Of a stretch of DNA of 64,000 nucleotides, positions 17,611 to 26,056 are shown piece by piece (the stretch's first letter is position 1; every line of letters starts with the position of its first letter). The notes under the pieces were generated by a model. It searched no databases. It was not told the origin of the DNA and saw nothing but the letters and a program-made list of their open reading frames with translations. Location: assembly GCF_000956525.1 (NCBI RefSeq), contig NZ_JYIW01000022.1, positions 153,696 to 217,695 on the forward strand, given 5' to 3'. The translations under genes were made by a program, and so were the position numbers. This DNA comes from Microbacterium oxydans (GTDB taxonomy: Bacteria > Actinomycetota > Actinomycetes > Actinomycetales > Microbacteriaceae).

Positions 17611-18549
17611 TCACTCCGGCAGTGGGATCGGCGCGGTGAAGACCCCTGGCGGATCCTCGTCGTCGTCGCGTGCGGCATCCGCGCGGCGACGACGACGGAT
17701 GCCGAGGGTCGTGCCGACGCTGGCGGCGACGACCAGGGCGATAGCCAGCATCCGCAGCGGTGTCGCGCTCTGGCCGAGCACGAGCCATCCGGCCAGCGTC
17801 GCAAATGCCGGCTCGAGGCTCAGCAGCACACCGAACACGCGCTCGGGCAGACGGCGCAGCGCCGCGAGCTCGAAGCTGTACGGGATCACCGACGACAGCA
17901 CCGCGGTGATCGCGGCGAGCAGGAGGAGCTGTGTGTCGCCCGCGACCGTGATCGCTGCCGGCACGCCAACCGGGATGAGCAGCACCGCCGCGATGACGAG
18001 TCCCATCGCGAGTCCGCCGGCGCCGGGGATCAGTGTGCCGACGCGTGCGCTCATCCGGATGTACATGGCCCAGAAGGCCGCGGCGATCAGGATGAAGACG
18101 ACACCGAGCGGATCCAGCGGCGCAGCCCCGAGCAGCCCGTCGACCGCGAGCAACGCCATGCCGATCAGCGCGACGCCGACCCACACCGCATCGGCCACGC
18201 GACGCGTGAGCAGGGCGGCCAGCACGAGCGGCCCGAGGAACTCGATCGCGACGGCCGGGCCGAGCGGGATGCGGTCGATCGCGGCGTAGAAGGAGCCGTT
18301 CATGGCGGCGAGCGAGACGCCGAACAGGACCGCCGCGATCCACTGCTGCCTGGTCCACCGGCCGGGGCGCGGGCGCACGATCACGACGAGCAGCATCGCC
18401 GCGATCGCGACACGCAGCGAGGTCACGCCCCACGGCCCGAGCACCGGGAACAGCTGCGCCGCGACGGCCGCCCCGAAGGGCAGCGACAGGCAGGAGCCGA
18501 TGACGAGCGCGACGCCCGTGAGGGAACGGGACGACGGGGACTGCTGCAC
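17611..18549 (-). CDS. EamA/DMT-family exporter (RhtA-like)
   Basis: A 312-residue protein with ten predicted transmembrane helices in two EamA repeats, the second containing SSVIPYSFELAALRRLPERVFGVLLSLEPAFATLAGWLVLGQ, the RhtA/YdcZ-type signature of amino-acid and homoserine exporters. The GTG start at 18549 is preceded by GAGAGG. The stop codon abuts the YidC stop with no spacer, so the two genes are strictly convergent. Substrate not determinable. Confidence 0.87.
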   Translation of the reverse strand: MQQSPSSRSLTGVALVIGSCLSLPFGAAVAAQLFPVLGPWGVTSLRVAIAAMLLVVIVRPRPGRWTRQQWIAAVLFGVSLAAMNGSFYAAIDRIPLGPAVAIEFLGPLVLAALLTRRVADAVWVGVALIGMALLAVDGLLGAAPLDPLGVVFILIAAAFWAMYIRMSARVGTLIPGAGGLAMGLVIAAVLLIPVGVPAAITVAGDTQLLLLAAITAVLSSVIPYSFELAALRRLPERVFGVLLSLEPAFATLAGWLVLGQSATPLRMLAIALVVAASVGTTLGIRRRRRADAARDDDEDPPGVFTAPIPLPE

Positions 18550-18622
18550 GCCTCTCAGCGTGAGGCATCAGCCCCTGCCGCGTCCAGTCGACACACCCCG
18601 GACGCGGCAGGGGTCGTGCCGC

Positions 18623-19507
18623 TCAGAGGTGCTTGCCGCCGGTCACCGGCAGGATCGCTCCAGAGGTGTACGAGGACTCGTTCGAGGCCAGGTACACGTA
18701 GGCACCGGCGAGCTCGGCCGGCTGGCCCGCTCGCTCGAGCGGCGTGTCCTGTCCGAAGGTCGCGAGGCGCTCGGCATCCCAACCCGCCGCCGGGATGAGC
18801 GGCGTCCAGATCGGGCCCGGTGCGACCGCATTGACCCGGATGCCGCGCGGGCCGGCCTCCTCTGCGAGCGCCTGCACGAAGGCGACCTGCGCGGCCTTCG
18901 TCATGGCGTAGTCGATCAGGCCGGGCGAGGGGTTGTACGCCTGCACGGAGGAGGTGACGATGATGCTCGCGCCCGGCTCCAGGAGCGGATAGGCGGCACG
19001 CGCCGAGTGCACCATGCCGACCAGGTTCGTGTCGAACACGCGCCGCATGTCGTCGGTGCGGAGGTTCTCGAAGCCGTCGATGTCGTGCTGGTACGCGGCG
19101 TTGAGCACGAGCACATCGAGTCCGCCCAGCGCACGTCGCGTCTCGGCGACCACGGCTTCGGCGAAGTCCTCGTCGCGCAGGTCACCGGCGAGGCTCACCG
19201 CGGTGCGCCCTGCCTCTCGCACGAGTTCGACCGTGGCATCCGCATCCTGCTGCTCCTCCGGGAGGTGCGCGATCGCGACATCCGCCCCCTCACGGGCGAA
19301 GGCGATCGCGACGGCCCGGCCGATGCCGGAGTCACCACCCGTGATCAAGGCCTTCCGGCCCTCGAGCCGACCACTGCCGACATAGCTGGACTCGCCGTGG
19401 TCCGGCCGTGGCGTGGTCCGCTCGGTGAGACCGGGCTGATCCTGCTGCTGGTCGGGAAAACCCTCCGTGCGGTGGGCCGTGCGGGGGTCGGGAGCGGTGT
19501 CGGTCAT
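18623..19507 (-). CDS. SDR-family oxidoreductase, YhxC/YdaD stress type
   Basis: A 294-residue short-chain dehydrogenase. About 45 polar N-terminal residues (FPDQQQDQPGLTER) precede the Rossmann motif ALITGGDSGIGRAVAIAFA. Further motifs are the NAA (VLVLNAAYQHD), the catalytic Ser in VTSSVQAY, the Tyr-Lys pair in LIDYAMTKAA, and PGPIWTPLIP. The long N-terminus and the 'GRLEGRKALITGGDSGIGRA' segment are typical of general-stress SDRs in Bacillus and actinobacteria. AGAGAGG precedes the ATG. Confidence 0.9.
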   Translation of the reverse strand: MTDTAPDPRTAHRTEGFPDQQQDQPGLTERTTPRPDHGESSYVGSGRLEGRKALITGGDSGIGRAVAIAFAREGADVAIAHLPEEQQDADATVELVREAGRTAVSLAGDLRDEDFAEAVVAETRRALGGLDVLVLNAAYQHDIDGFENLRTDDMRRVFDTNLVGMVHSARAAYPLLEPGASIIVTSSVQAYNPSPGLIDYAMTKAAQVAFVQALAEEAGPRGIRVNAVAPGPIWTPLIPAAGWDAERLATFGQDTPLERAGQPAELAGAYVYLASNESSYTSGAILPVTGGKHL

Positions 19508-19599
19508 CGGTTCGCCTCTCTTCGCGTCGGAGAGGCCGACGATGCCGCACCCGCCTCGACCTGCGAAGGGGGTTGACAGCCGTGCGGGCCGTTCCCGGG

Positions 19600-19947
19600 T
19601 CAGCTCGGAACGGCGACGTGCACGTCGGCGGCGCCGGCCGAGTCGCTGCTCTCGGCAGGCTCTGGCACGAGATACAGGCCGCTCGGGGCGTTGGCGGTGA
19701 AGGCCAGGGCCTCGATCCACGCACGGTTGATCGCCGGCTGGCGGCTGCCGAAGTACTTGAAGACGAGCGAACTGCCCGGCTGCACCCAGACGGTGACGCG
19801 TCCGCCGCCGACGCTGGCGTCTTCGCGCCAGCTGAACGGGAACGGCTCACCGCGACGGAGCTTGGCCGTGATCACGAGCTGGAGGTGCGTGAGTGCGCGG
19901 TCCTCGATCTCGGTCTTGACGCCGCCTTCGTAGACGAACTTTCCCAT
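19600..19947 (-). CDS. DUF7882 family protein
   Basis: A 115-residue protein of a small Microbacteriaceae family (MGKFVYEGGVKTEIEDRALTHLQLVITAKLRRGEPFPFSW...SLVFKYFGSRQPAINRAWIEALAFTANAPSGL). The members resemble the small domain often mislabelled ATP-dependent DNA ligase in databases; no ligase motif is present here. Function unknown. The ATG at 19947 has GGAGTGGG upstream. Confidence 0.8.
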   Translation of the reverse strand: MGKFVYEGGVKTEIEDRALTHLQLVITAKLRRGEPFPFSWREDASVGGGRVTVWVQPGSSLVFKYFGSRQPAINRAWIEALAFTANAPSGLYLVPEPAESSDSAGAADVHVAVPS

Positions 19948-20180
19948 GTGTCCCACTCCTCGGATCGATTCAGTCCTGGTCCGACAGGGCTGTCGGAATC
20001 GTCCCTCTCCCTAGAGTATTCCTCCGTTCCCCCGATTCGGGTACTCCCGCAGCTGTGCGCGCTCACCTGTGCGCGCCACGTCATCGGTTTCTCCGGTGAC
20101 GCAGCACGGAAGTCAACCCCTTCCTCGGCACCCACGAACGCACCTAGGCTCGGAGCCACACGTTCTGGGAGGCGAGCAGC

Positions 20181-20705
20181 ATGACTGAAGAGACGACTGA
20201 GGGGTACACCCCCACCACGACCCACGCCGAGTTCGGCGCTGGCAACCCCCGCCTGCGCATCACGCGCGACGACGACCGCACCGAGTTCGCGCTCGACGTC
20301 GACCTCGTGCGCATCGGATCGGCAGAGGGCAACGAGCTGCGCATCGCGGACACCGATCCGCTGCACGCGACGATCCAGCACGACGACCGCGACGAGTACG
20401 TGCTGACGCTGCACGGCGAGGGCGAGCGCAGTGCGGCAGGCAGCGCAGACGCCACGCACCCGGGCGAGGACACTCAGACGCTCCGCACCGGCGCGCAGTT
20501 CACGGCCGGCCCCTGGAGCTTCGTGTTCGCCCGCGACGAGTCGGCTGACCACGGCCGCCCGTTCGGCGGACGCAAGGGCGGCGAGTTCAACGACCAGCGC
20601 CTGCAGCCGCCGCGTCCGGACTACACGGCCGAGGCAGCGGCATCCGAGACCGCCGAATCCGGAGCCCCGCAGGCCGAGCCGGCGCCGGACGACTTCGAGC
20701 GCTGA
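20181..20705 (+). CDS. FHA-like domain protein
   Basis: A 174-residue protein. Residues about 20-115 look like a degenerate forkhead-associated beta-sandwich (LRITRDDDRTEFALDVDLVRIGSAEGNELRIADTDPLHATIQHDDRDEYVLTLHG). The usual FHA Arg-Ile-Gly and the buried polar residues after it are present (VRIGSAEGNELRI), whereas the Ser-x-x-His motif is replaced by DPLHATI. The C-terminus is acidic, Pro/Ala-rich and probably disordered. GGGAGG lies upstream of the ATG. Binding to phosphothreonine is uncertain because of the altered motif. Confidence 0.7.
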   Translation: MTEETTEGYTPTTTHAEFGAGNPRLRITRDDDRTEFALDVDLVRIGSAEGNELRIADTDPLHATIQHDDRDEYVLTLHGEGERSAAGSADATHPGEDTQTLRTGAQFTAGPWSFVFARDESADHGRPFGGRKGGEFNDQRLQPPRPDYTAEAAASETAESGAPQAEPAPDDFER

Positions 20706-20722
20706 GCCACCGCCGGACCTCG

Positions 20723-20813
20723 TTCCGGTCGCGATTCGTGCCGCCTGCAGAGGATGCAGGCGGCACGAACTGCGACCGGAAGAGGATGCCGGCAGCACGA
20801 ACTGCGACCGGAA
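20723..20813. repeat. Palindromic repeat with an additional half copy (REP-like)
   Basis: A 27-bp arm (20723-20749) pairs with 20755-20781 (25 of 27 bases) around a 5-nt loop; the core is TTCCGGTCGC...TCGTGCCGCCTGCA. A second copy of the right arm follows directly at about 20787-20813. The element lies just downstream of the FHA gene and upstream of the 3' end of the convergent crotonase gene, so it could serve as a two-way transcription stop, but it has no T-tract. Confidence 0.75.
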
Positions 20814-20825
20814 CAGGATGCCGCG

Positions 20826-21605
20826 TCAGACCTCGTGCGAGGGGAACACCGGAGGGCGACGCGCGGCGAATGCGGCGAGGCCCTCGCGGGCATCGTCGCT
20901 GTCGAACGCCAGCTGGCCGAGCTCGGCCTCACGCACGAACGCCTCGCCTTTGGGAAGATCGGCGAGCTCGCGCACCGCGCGCTTGACCGTCGCGATCGCG
21001 GTACGGCTGCGTGACAGCAGCTCCTCGGCCACCGACACGGCGGTCGACTGCAGCTCGACGGCCGGGACGACCTGGTTCAGGATGCCGTAGCGCAGCGCCG
21101 TCGCGGCATCGATCCTCGTGCCGCGCAGCATCAGGTCCATGGCCCAGGCGTAGGGGATCTGTCGGATCAGGCGAACGAGCGTGCCGCCGGCCGGCACGAC
21201 GCCGACACCCGTCTCCGGCAGCGCGAACTGCGCCTCGTCCGACGCGATGCGGATGTCGGTCGACAGCAGGATCTCGAAGCCGCCGCCGAGGCACAGGCCG
21301 TTGACCGCTGCGACCACCGGCTTGTCGAGCGTCGAGTGCTTCTGGTGGGCGGCGTCCCACTCGCTGATGTCGAAGCGGCCCTCCGTGAGCGCTGGGATCG
21401 ACTCGCCGAGGTCGGCACCGACGCAGAACGCCCGCTCCCCTGCGCCGGTGAGGATCGCCGCACCGATGCGCGCGTCGTCGCGCACCTCCGCGAACGCCTC
21501 GCCGAGCTGCTCGTACATCGCGAGCGTGAGTGCGTTGAGCTTCTCGGGTCGATCGATCGTGATGACGGCGAGTGCGCCGTCGCGGTCGAGACGGATGCCC
21601 GCCAT
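20826..21605 (-). CDS. Enoyl-CoA hydratase/isomerase (crotonase) family protein
   Basis: A 259-residue crotonase. The acyl-CoA oxyanion segments are GERAFCVGADLGE and VVAAVNGLCLGGGFEILLSTDIRIAS. The general-base Glu region is FALPETGVGVVPAGGTLVRLIRQ. The start overlaps the CaiB-family stop (TGATG), so it is the second gene of a two-gene CoA-thioester pathway. The exact substrate (carnitine-like, branched or aromatic acyl-CoA) cannot be read from sequence. Confidence 0.9.
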   Translation of the reverse strand: MAGIRLDRDGALAVITIDRPEKLNALTLAMYEQLGEAFAEVRDDARIGAAILTGAGERAFCVGADLGESIPALTEGRFDISEWDAAHQKHSTLDKPVVAAVNGLCLGGGFEILLSTDIRIASDEAQFALPETGVGVVPAGGTLVRLIRQIPYAWAMDLMLRGTRIDAATALRYGILNQVVPAVELQSTAVSVAEELLSRSRTAIATVKRAVRELADLPKGEAFVREAELGQLAFDSDDAREGLAAFAARRPPVFPSHEV

Positions 21606-22870
21606 CAGATCGTCCCGGCGGTGCGCAGCGCCTCGATCTCGTCGGTCGCATAGCCGAGCAGGTCGCGGAAGACCGCGTCGGTGTGCTCGCCGGTGTCCGG
21701 CGCAAGACCGCGAGCGCGCGGCGGCGTGCGGTCGAGCTTCACCGGCGAACCGAAGGTGCGCAGCGGGCCGTAGCCCTCGTACTCCGCCTCGACGACCATG
21801 TCGCGCGCCGCGATCTGCGGGTCGGCGACGACCTCGGCGATGTCCTTCACAGCGCTCAGCGGCACGAGGTCTCCCGCGAGCGCCTCGAGCTCGGCCTTGG
21901 TGCGTCCGGCGAACCAGCGCTCGACCATCGGCTTCACCTGCTGCGCGTAGACGACGGCGTCGAAGCGGTCAGCCATCCGGTGCAGGTCTGGATTGGCCGC
22001 GTAGTCGTCGGCCGAACCGAACGTCTCGCAGGAGATCTTCCAGAACTTGTCGGTGTACCCGCCGAAGAACACGTAGCCGTCCTGGCAGGCGAACAGCTCA
22101 TAGGGGCGGACGAACGGATGCTGGTTGCCGAGCGGCACCGGTACGACACCCTCGGTCGTGTACGAGACCACCGCGTTCTCGGTGAGGGTGAGCACGGAGT
22201 CCTGCTGCGACACGTCGACGAGCTGACCCTCCCCCGTGCGCTCGGCGTGACGCACGGCGGCGAGGACGCCGATCACGCCGTACAGGCTGGCGGCGAGATC
22301 GCCGATGATCGTGCCGACGCGCGTGGGCGGACCGCCGGCCGGGCCGTTCATCGACCAGAGGCCACCGGTCGCCTGGGCACTGTTGTCGTAGGCGGGGCGC
22401 CCCCGGTACGGACCCGTCTGCCCGTAGCCGCTGAGCGCCGCGTAGACGAGGCGCGGGTTGATCGAGCCCAGGTGCTCGTGGCCGAGGCCCAGGCGGTCCA
22501 TGGTGCCGGGGCGGAAGTTCTCGACGAGCACGTCGGCCTTCGCGACCAACCGCTCGAGCGCCGTCTTCCCCTCGGGGTGGCGCAGGTTCAGCGAGACGCC
22601 GAGCTTGTTGCGGTTGTACTGCGCGAAGAATCCGCTGAAGCCCTCGCCGCCCTCGCGCTCGAGGAGCGGCGGGAAGGTGCGCGTGTAGTCGGGGTCGTCG
22701 GGGTGCTCGACCTTGATGACGGTCGCGCCGAGGTCGGCCAGGATCATCGAGCAGTAGGGACCCGCGACGACGCGAGTGACGTCCACCACCACGACGCCGG
22801 CGAGGGAGCCTGGACCGGCATCCATCCCGCCCAGTGCTTCCAGTCGGGCGCGGAGCTCGTCATCGATCAT
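21605..22870 (-). CDS. CaiB/BaiF (family III) CoA-transferase
   Basis: A 421-residue class III CoA-transferase. It has the N-terminal LAGVVVVDVTRVVAGPYCSMILADLGATVIKVEHPDD, the FAQYNRNKLGVSLNLRHPEGKTALERLVAKADVLVENFRPGTMDRLGLG region, and the catalytic Asp region TIIGDLAASLYGVIGVLAA. It transfers CoA between a donor thioester and a carboxylic acid; the partner crotonase then acts on the acyl-CoA. The ATG at 22870 is preceded by GAAGGGA. A 21-bp palindrome about 93 bp upstream may be its operator. Confidence 0.92.
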   Translation of the reverse strand: MIDDELRARLEALGGMDAGPGSLAGVVVVDVTRVVAGPYCSMILADLGATVIKVEHPDDPDYTRTFPPLLEREGGEGFSGFFAQYNRNKLGVSLNLRHPEGKTALERLVAKADVLVENFRPGTMDRLGLGHEHLGSINPRLVYAALSGYGQTGPYRGRPAYDNSAQATGGLWSMNGPAGGPPTRVGTIIGDLAASLYGVIGVLAAVRHAERTGEGQLVDVSQQDSVLTLTENAVVSYTTEGVVPVPLGNQHPFVRPYELFACQDGYVFFGGYTDKFWKISCETFGSADDYAANPDLHRMADRFDAVVYAQQVKPMVERWFAGRTKAELEALAGDLVPLSAVKDIAEVVADPQIAARDMVVEAEYEGYGPLRTFGSPVKLDRTPPRARGLAPDTGEHTDAVFRDLLGYATDEIEALRTAGTI

Positions 22871-22962
22871 CGTGGGGTCCCTTCTGCGACGCGCGCTCCG
22901 GCGTCGATGGTGGAGCGGCGATGTGGTCGTCGATCCAGCTTTCCAGCGCAGCCATCGCAGGG

Positions 22963-22983
22963 ATATGTGCCCAGGACACATAT
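22963..22983. promoter_or_regulatory. 21-bp palindrome upstream of the CoA-transferase gene
   Basis: Outer arms ATATGTG (22963-22969) and CACATAT (22977-22983) are perfect complements. The inner CCC/GGA bases extend the symmetry with one mismatch pair. It lies in the 174-nt gap between the dehydrogenase stop and the caiB-type start, where a dimeric repressor (GntR, TetR or similar) could bind. The regulator gene is not adjacent. Confidence 0.5.
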
Positions 22984-23044
22984 GAACGGGGGCGTTCCGG
23001 GTCGATGCGACCATATCGCGAGTGCAACCGCACCCCAGGACGGG

Positions 23045-24133
23045 TCAGCGCCCCGGCACGAGTCCGATCCGCAGCGGTGCGTCCCGCTCGGATGCCGCGG
23101 CGAGCGCCGCATCGATGTCGGTGAGCGGGCGCACGGCGCCGACGGCATCCGCGAAGGGATACGCCCGACCGCGACCGGCGAGGAAGGCGACCGCCTCGAC
23201 GAGTTCGGCGCCGGTGTAGTTGTGGACGCCGGCGATCGTGACGAGCCGTCGCACGATGCTCTCGGCGTCGAACGGCACCGGGTCGGCCGGGAACACGCTG
23301 CCGACGAGCACCACCATGCCGCCGACCGCGACACCCTCCAGCGCATCGGCCACCGCATGCCCTGATGCCTCGATCACCACATCGGGCTCGCGATCCAGGC
23401 CCTCGGCACCGAACCTGGCGGCGAGCGCCTGGCGCTGCGGGTTCGGGTCGCGCACCTCGACGTCGGCACCGAACTCGGCAGCGATCGCCGCCGCCGAGAG
23501 TCCGACGAGTCCGGCGCCGTGAATCCGCACCGCAGCGCCCTCGAGGTCTCGCCACCGCGCTGCGCGGGCGACGGCGGCCCAGGCAGTGGCCGTCGCGCAG
23601 GACGCCGGGGCGAGCACGGCGGCGGGCAGCGCCTCAGGCACCCGGACGATCGCGGTGCCGGCGCGCAGCTGCATGTGGCTGCCGAACGCACCGGTCAGGT
23701 CGCCGTGCGCGCCGACGCGGTCGTGGCCGTACTTGCCGAGCGTGCGGCACTTCTGCGGCATCCCGCGCAGGCACCGGTCGCAGCTCGCACACGAGATCGT
23801 GATCGACCACACGACACGGTCGCCGATGCGCAGGGGGCTCCCGTCGACGGCGAGCGCACCCTCGTCGCCGACCGCGATCACGCGGCCGACGCTCTCGTGG
23901 CCGAGCACGAGCGGCGTCGGCGCGGACCGGCGCCCCCGCACCGTGTGCACGTCGGAGCCGCAGATCGTCGACATCTCGATCGCGACCAGCACGTCGCGGT
24001 CGCCGAGCGCGACGCCGGGCACCGCGATCGTCTCGTGCGGGTGATCGACGCCGGTCCACACCATCGCCGTGGCTGCCGGCCGCAGCGTGACGTCACGTCG
24101 ATGGCCTGGGGGACGGATCAGCAGCGTGCCCAT
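23045..24133 (-). CDS. Phosphonate-associated zinc-binding alcohol dehydrogenase
   Basis: A 362-residue medium-chain dehydrogenase. The catalytic zinc ligands are in STICGSDVH and GHES, the structural zinc cysteines in CASCDRCLRGMPQKC, and the NAD(P) fold in VRIHGAGLVGLSAAAIAAEFGADVEVRDP. This subgroup (TIGR03366 type) is found in phosphonate clusters of actinobacteria and proteobacteria; its substrate is not established. Last gene of the operon, 13 nt after the HAD gene; the ATG at 24133 is chosen over a longer arginine-rich extension. Confidence 0.88.
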   Translation of the reverse strand: MGTLLIRPPGHRRDVTLRPAATAMVWTGVDHPHETIAVPGVALGDRDVLVAIEMSTICGSDVHTVRGRRSAPTPLVLGHESVGRVIAVGDEGALAVDGSPLRIGDRVVWSITISCASCDRCLRGMPQKCRTLGKYGHDRVGAHGDLTGAFGSHMQLRAGTAIVRVPEALPAAVLAPASCATATAWAAVARAARWRDLEGAAVRIHGAGLVGLSAAAIAAEFGADVEVRDPNPQRQALAARFGAEGLDREPDVVIEASGHAVADALEGVAVGGMVVLVGSVFPADPVPFDAESIVRRLVTIAGVHNYTGAELVEAVAFLAGRGRAYPFADAVGAVRPLTDIDAALAAASERDAPLRIGLVPGR

Positions 24134-24146
24134 GTCGTCGACCGGT

Positions 24147-24884
24147 TCAGGCGGTCGCGGCGGCGCCGGCCACCACGGTGCCGAGCAGTCCGCGCTCGGC
24201 GAGGGCGGACCGGAGACCCGTGATGTCGCTGAGCACGGCGTCCGCACCGGCTGCGGTCAACGCGGCACGATCGTGTGCACCCGTGAGCACGCCGGCGACG
24301 AAGCCTGCACCGGCGCGGCGACCGGATTCGACGTCGCTCGTGGTGTCACCGGCGACCGCGACTGCACCGACCGACGAGGTCCGCGTGCGCAGCAACGCCG
24401 TCAGCACCAGGTCGGGGGCGGGGCGACCGCGTCCGGCATCCACCGGAGAGAGGACGAGGTCGACCAGGTCGTGCCAGCCGAGCCCGTCGATGAGCGCGTC
24501 CCGGGTGACCGGAGCGAACCCGGTGGTCAGGGCGACCGTGAGACCGGCATCCTTCAACCCCTGGATCGCGTCGGCCGCACCGGGGATCTCGGCGACCCCC
24601 TGCTCGGCGACGATCTCGGCGTACGCGTCTTCGAACGCGGCGGTCGCCCTGGTGGCCGCTGCGACATCGCCGCCGGCGAGGTGCGTGAAGACGTCGATCT
24701 TCGACTGCCCCATGGTGACGCGCACGTGGTCGAGCGCCTCGTCCCACGGCATCCGATCCGCGACGCCGGTGCGTGCTGCTGCACGCTGGAACGCCTGCTC
24801 CACGACACCGTCGTCGAGCACACTGGTTCCGGCCATGTCGAGCACGACGAGTTCGATCGGGGCGAGGTCGAGCGGAGTGGTCAT
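24147..24884 (-). CDS. PhnX-like HAD phosphonatase
   Basis: A 245-residue HAD-superfamily hydrolase of the phosphonatase-like type (TIGR03351). Motif I is VVLDMAGTSV (Asp nucleophile, AGT as in phosphonoacetaldehyde hydrolase), motif II the TTGF segment and motif III/IV VAVAGDTTSDVESGRRAG. The Lys of MGQSKIDVF lines up by eye with the Schiff-base lysine of PhnX. It probably cleaves the C-P bond of phosphonoacetaldehyde or a close analogue. The ATG overlaps the stop of the FAD enzyme (ATGA). Confidence 0.88.
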   Translation of the reverse strand: MTTPLDLAPIELVVLDMAGTSVLDDGVVEQAFQRAAARTGVADRMPWDEALDHVRVTMGQSKIDVFTHLAGGDVAAATRATAAFEDAYAEIVAEQGVAEIPGAADAIQGLKDAGLTVALTTGFAPVTRDALIDGLGWHDLVDLVLSPVDAGRGRPAPDLVLTALLRTRTSSVGAVAVAGDTTSDVESGRRAGAGFVAGVLTGAHDRAALTAAGADAVLSDITGLRSALAERGLLGTVVAGAAATA

Positions 24885-26056
24885 GATGTTCCTTCCAGTG
24901 CGGGTGCCCACCCGAAGGCGGCGGTGAGATTCTCTTCTGCGAGCCCCAGACCCGTGGTCATTCCGATGCCGGTGGTCGCGGCGAGCACCAGCGCCCCGTC
25001 GTCACCCCGTTCGACGAGGAACTCCGTGGAGCCCTTCGCGTAGACGCCCTGCCACCGCTCCAGCACGCGCGGAGCCGGCATGTCGAACAGCGCCTCCGCC
25101 TCGGCGAGGAAGGCGCTGAACGCCGCCTCGGGCTGGAACGGCGACGTCGTCGTCGCTGTCGCGTGCGAGTCGCCGATGATGAGCGAGCCGTCCGGCAGCT
25201 GCGTGTACATCTGGTTGAGGTCGAGGGCCGCGAGGTCCGGCCGCTCGGCATGCAGGCGCTCGCGCAGACGCGCGGTCGGCTGCGCCGTCTCGGGCGCATC
25301 GGCGAAGCGGCCGTAGCGCACCAGCGACCAGCCGGTCAGCAGCGGGGCAGGCAGCGAATGCCGCAGGCTCACCGCGGCACGTATCATGTCGAGCGCGCAG
25401 CGTTGGATGCCGCGGCGCTCGGCGATCTCGGGCAGCAGCTGGTCGATGTCGTGGTTCACGGCGACGACCGTGTGCTCGGTCGAGATCGCACCGCGCGTGG
25501 TGTCGACCCGGCCTGCGGCGAGCGCGGTGACCGCGGTGCGGAACCGGAATTCGACGCCGAGCGCCGCGAGGTGAGTGACGATCGCTCCGGCGGCGGCACG
25601 CGGATCTGTCTGCAGGTCGGTCGCGATGTGCGCGCCGCCGACGATGCCCTCGCGCCGCAGCGGGGCGAGGCGCAGCAGCTCGTCTGCATCCAGCATCCGG
25701 ATGCCGCCGCGGGGGTCCTCGTGGAGCGAGGCAGCCTCGAGCACGGCGAGCTCATCGTCGTGCCGTGCCGCGACGAGCGTGCCCGATTCGCGCAGCCAGA
25801 ACCCGGCATCGGCGGAGAGCCGCAGCCAGAGCTCGCGGGAGAGGTCGGCGTAGCGGCGGGCCTCGCCGGTCTGCGCACCGATGCAGAGGTGGCCGAAGTT
25901 GCGGATCGTCGCGCCGCTCGGCCCGTCCGTGCGGTCGACCACGATCACGCGGAGTCCGCGGCGCACCGCCGCATAGGCCGCGCCGAGTCCGACGATGCCG
26001 GAGCCGACCACGACGACATCAGCCGTGGCGGCGCGTGCGTCCGGTGCAGGGTTCAT
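24881..26056 (-). CDS. FAD-dependent oxidoreductase of phosphonate clusters (TIGR03364 type)
   Basis: A 391-residue D-amino-acid-oxidase/glycine-oxidase-like flavoprotein. The dinucleotide motif is VVVVGSGIVGLGAAYAAVRRGLRVIVVDR, followed by GPSGATIRNFGHLCIGAQTG and a C-terminal substrate domain ending GIGMTTGLGLAEENL. Members next to phnX-like genes have been reported to oxidise 2-aminoethylphosphonate or its N-methyl derivative to phosphonoacetaldehyde, which the following HAD enzyme would hydrolyse. That fits the absence of an aminoethylphosphonate transaminase here. Start and stop both overlap neighbours by ATGA. Confidence 0.87.
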   Translation of the reverse strand: MNPAPDARAATADVVVVGSGIVGLGAAYAAVRRGLRVIVVDRTDGPSGATIRNFGHLCIGAQTGEARRYADLSRELWLRLSADAGFWLRESGTLVAARHDDELAVLEAASLHEDPRGGIRMLDADELLRLAPLRREGIVGGAHIATDLQTDPRAAAGAIVTHLAALGVEFRFRTAVTALAAGRVDTTRGAISTEHTVVAVNHDIDQLLPEIAERRGIQRCALDMIRAAVSLRHSLPAPLLTGWSLVRYGRFADAPETAQPTARLRERLHAERPDLAALDLNQMYTQLPDGSLIIGDSHATATTTSPFQPEAAFSAFLAEAEALFDMPAPRVLERWQGVYAKGSTEFLVERGDDGALVLAATTGIGMTTGLGLAEENLTAAFGWAPALEGTS

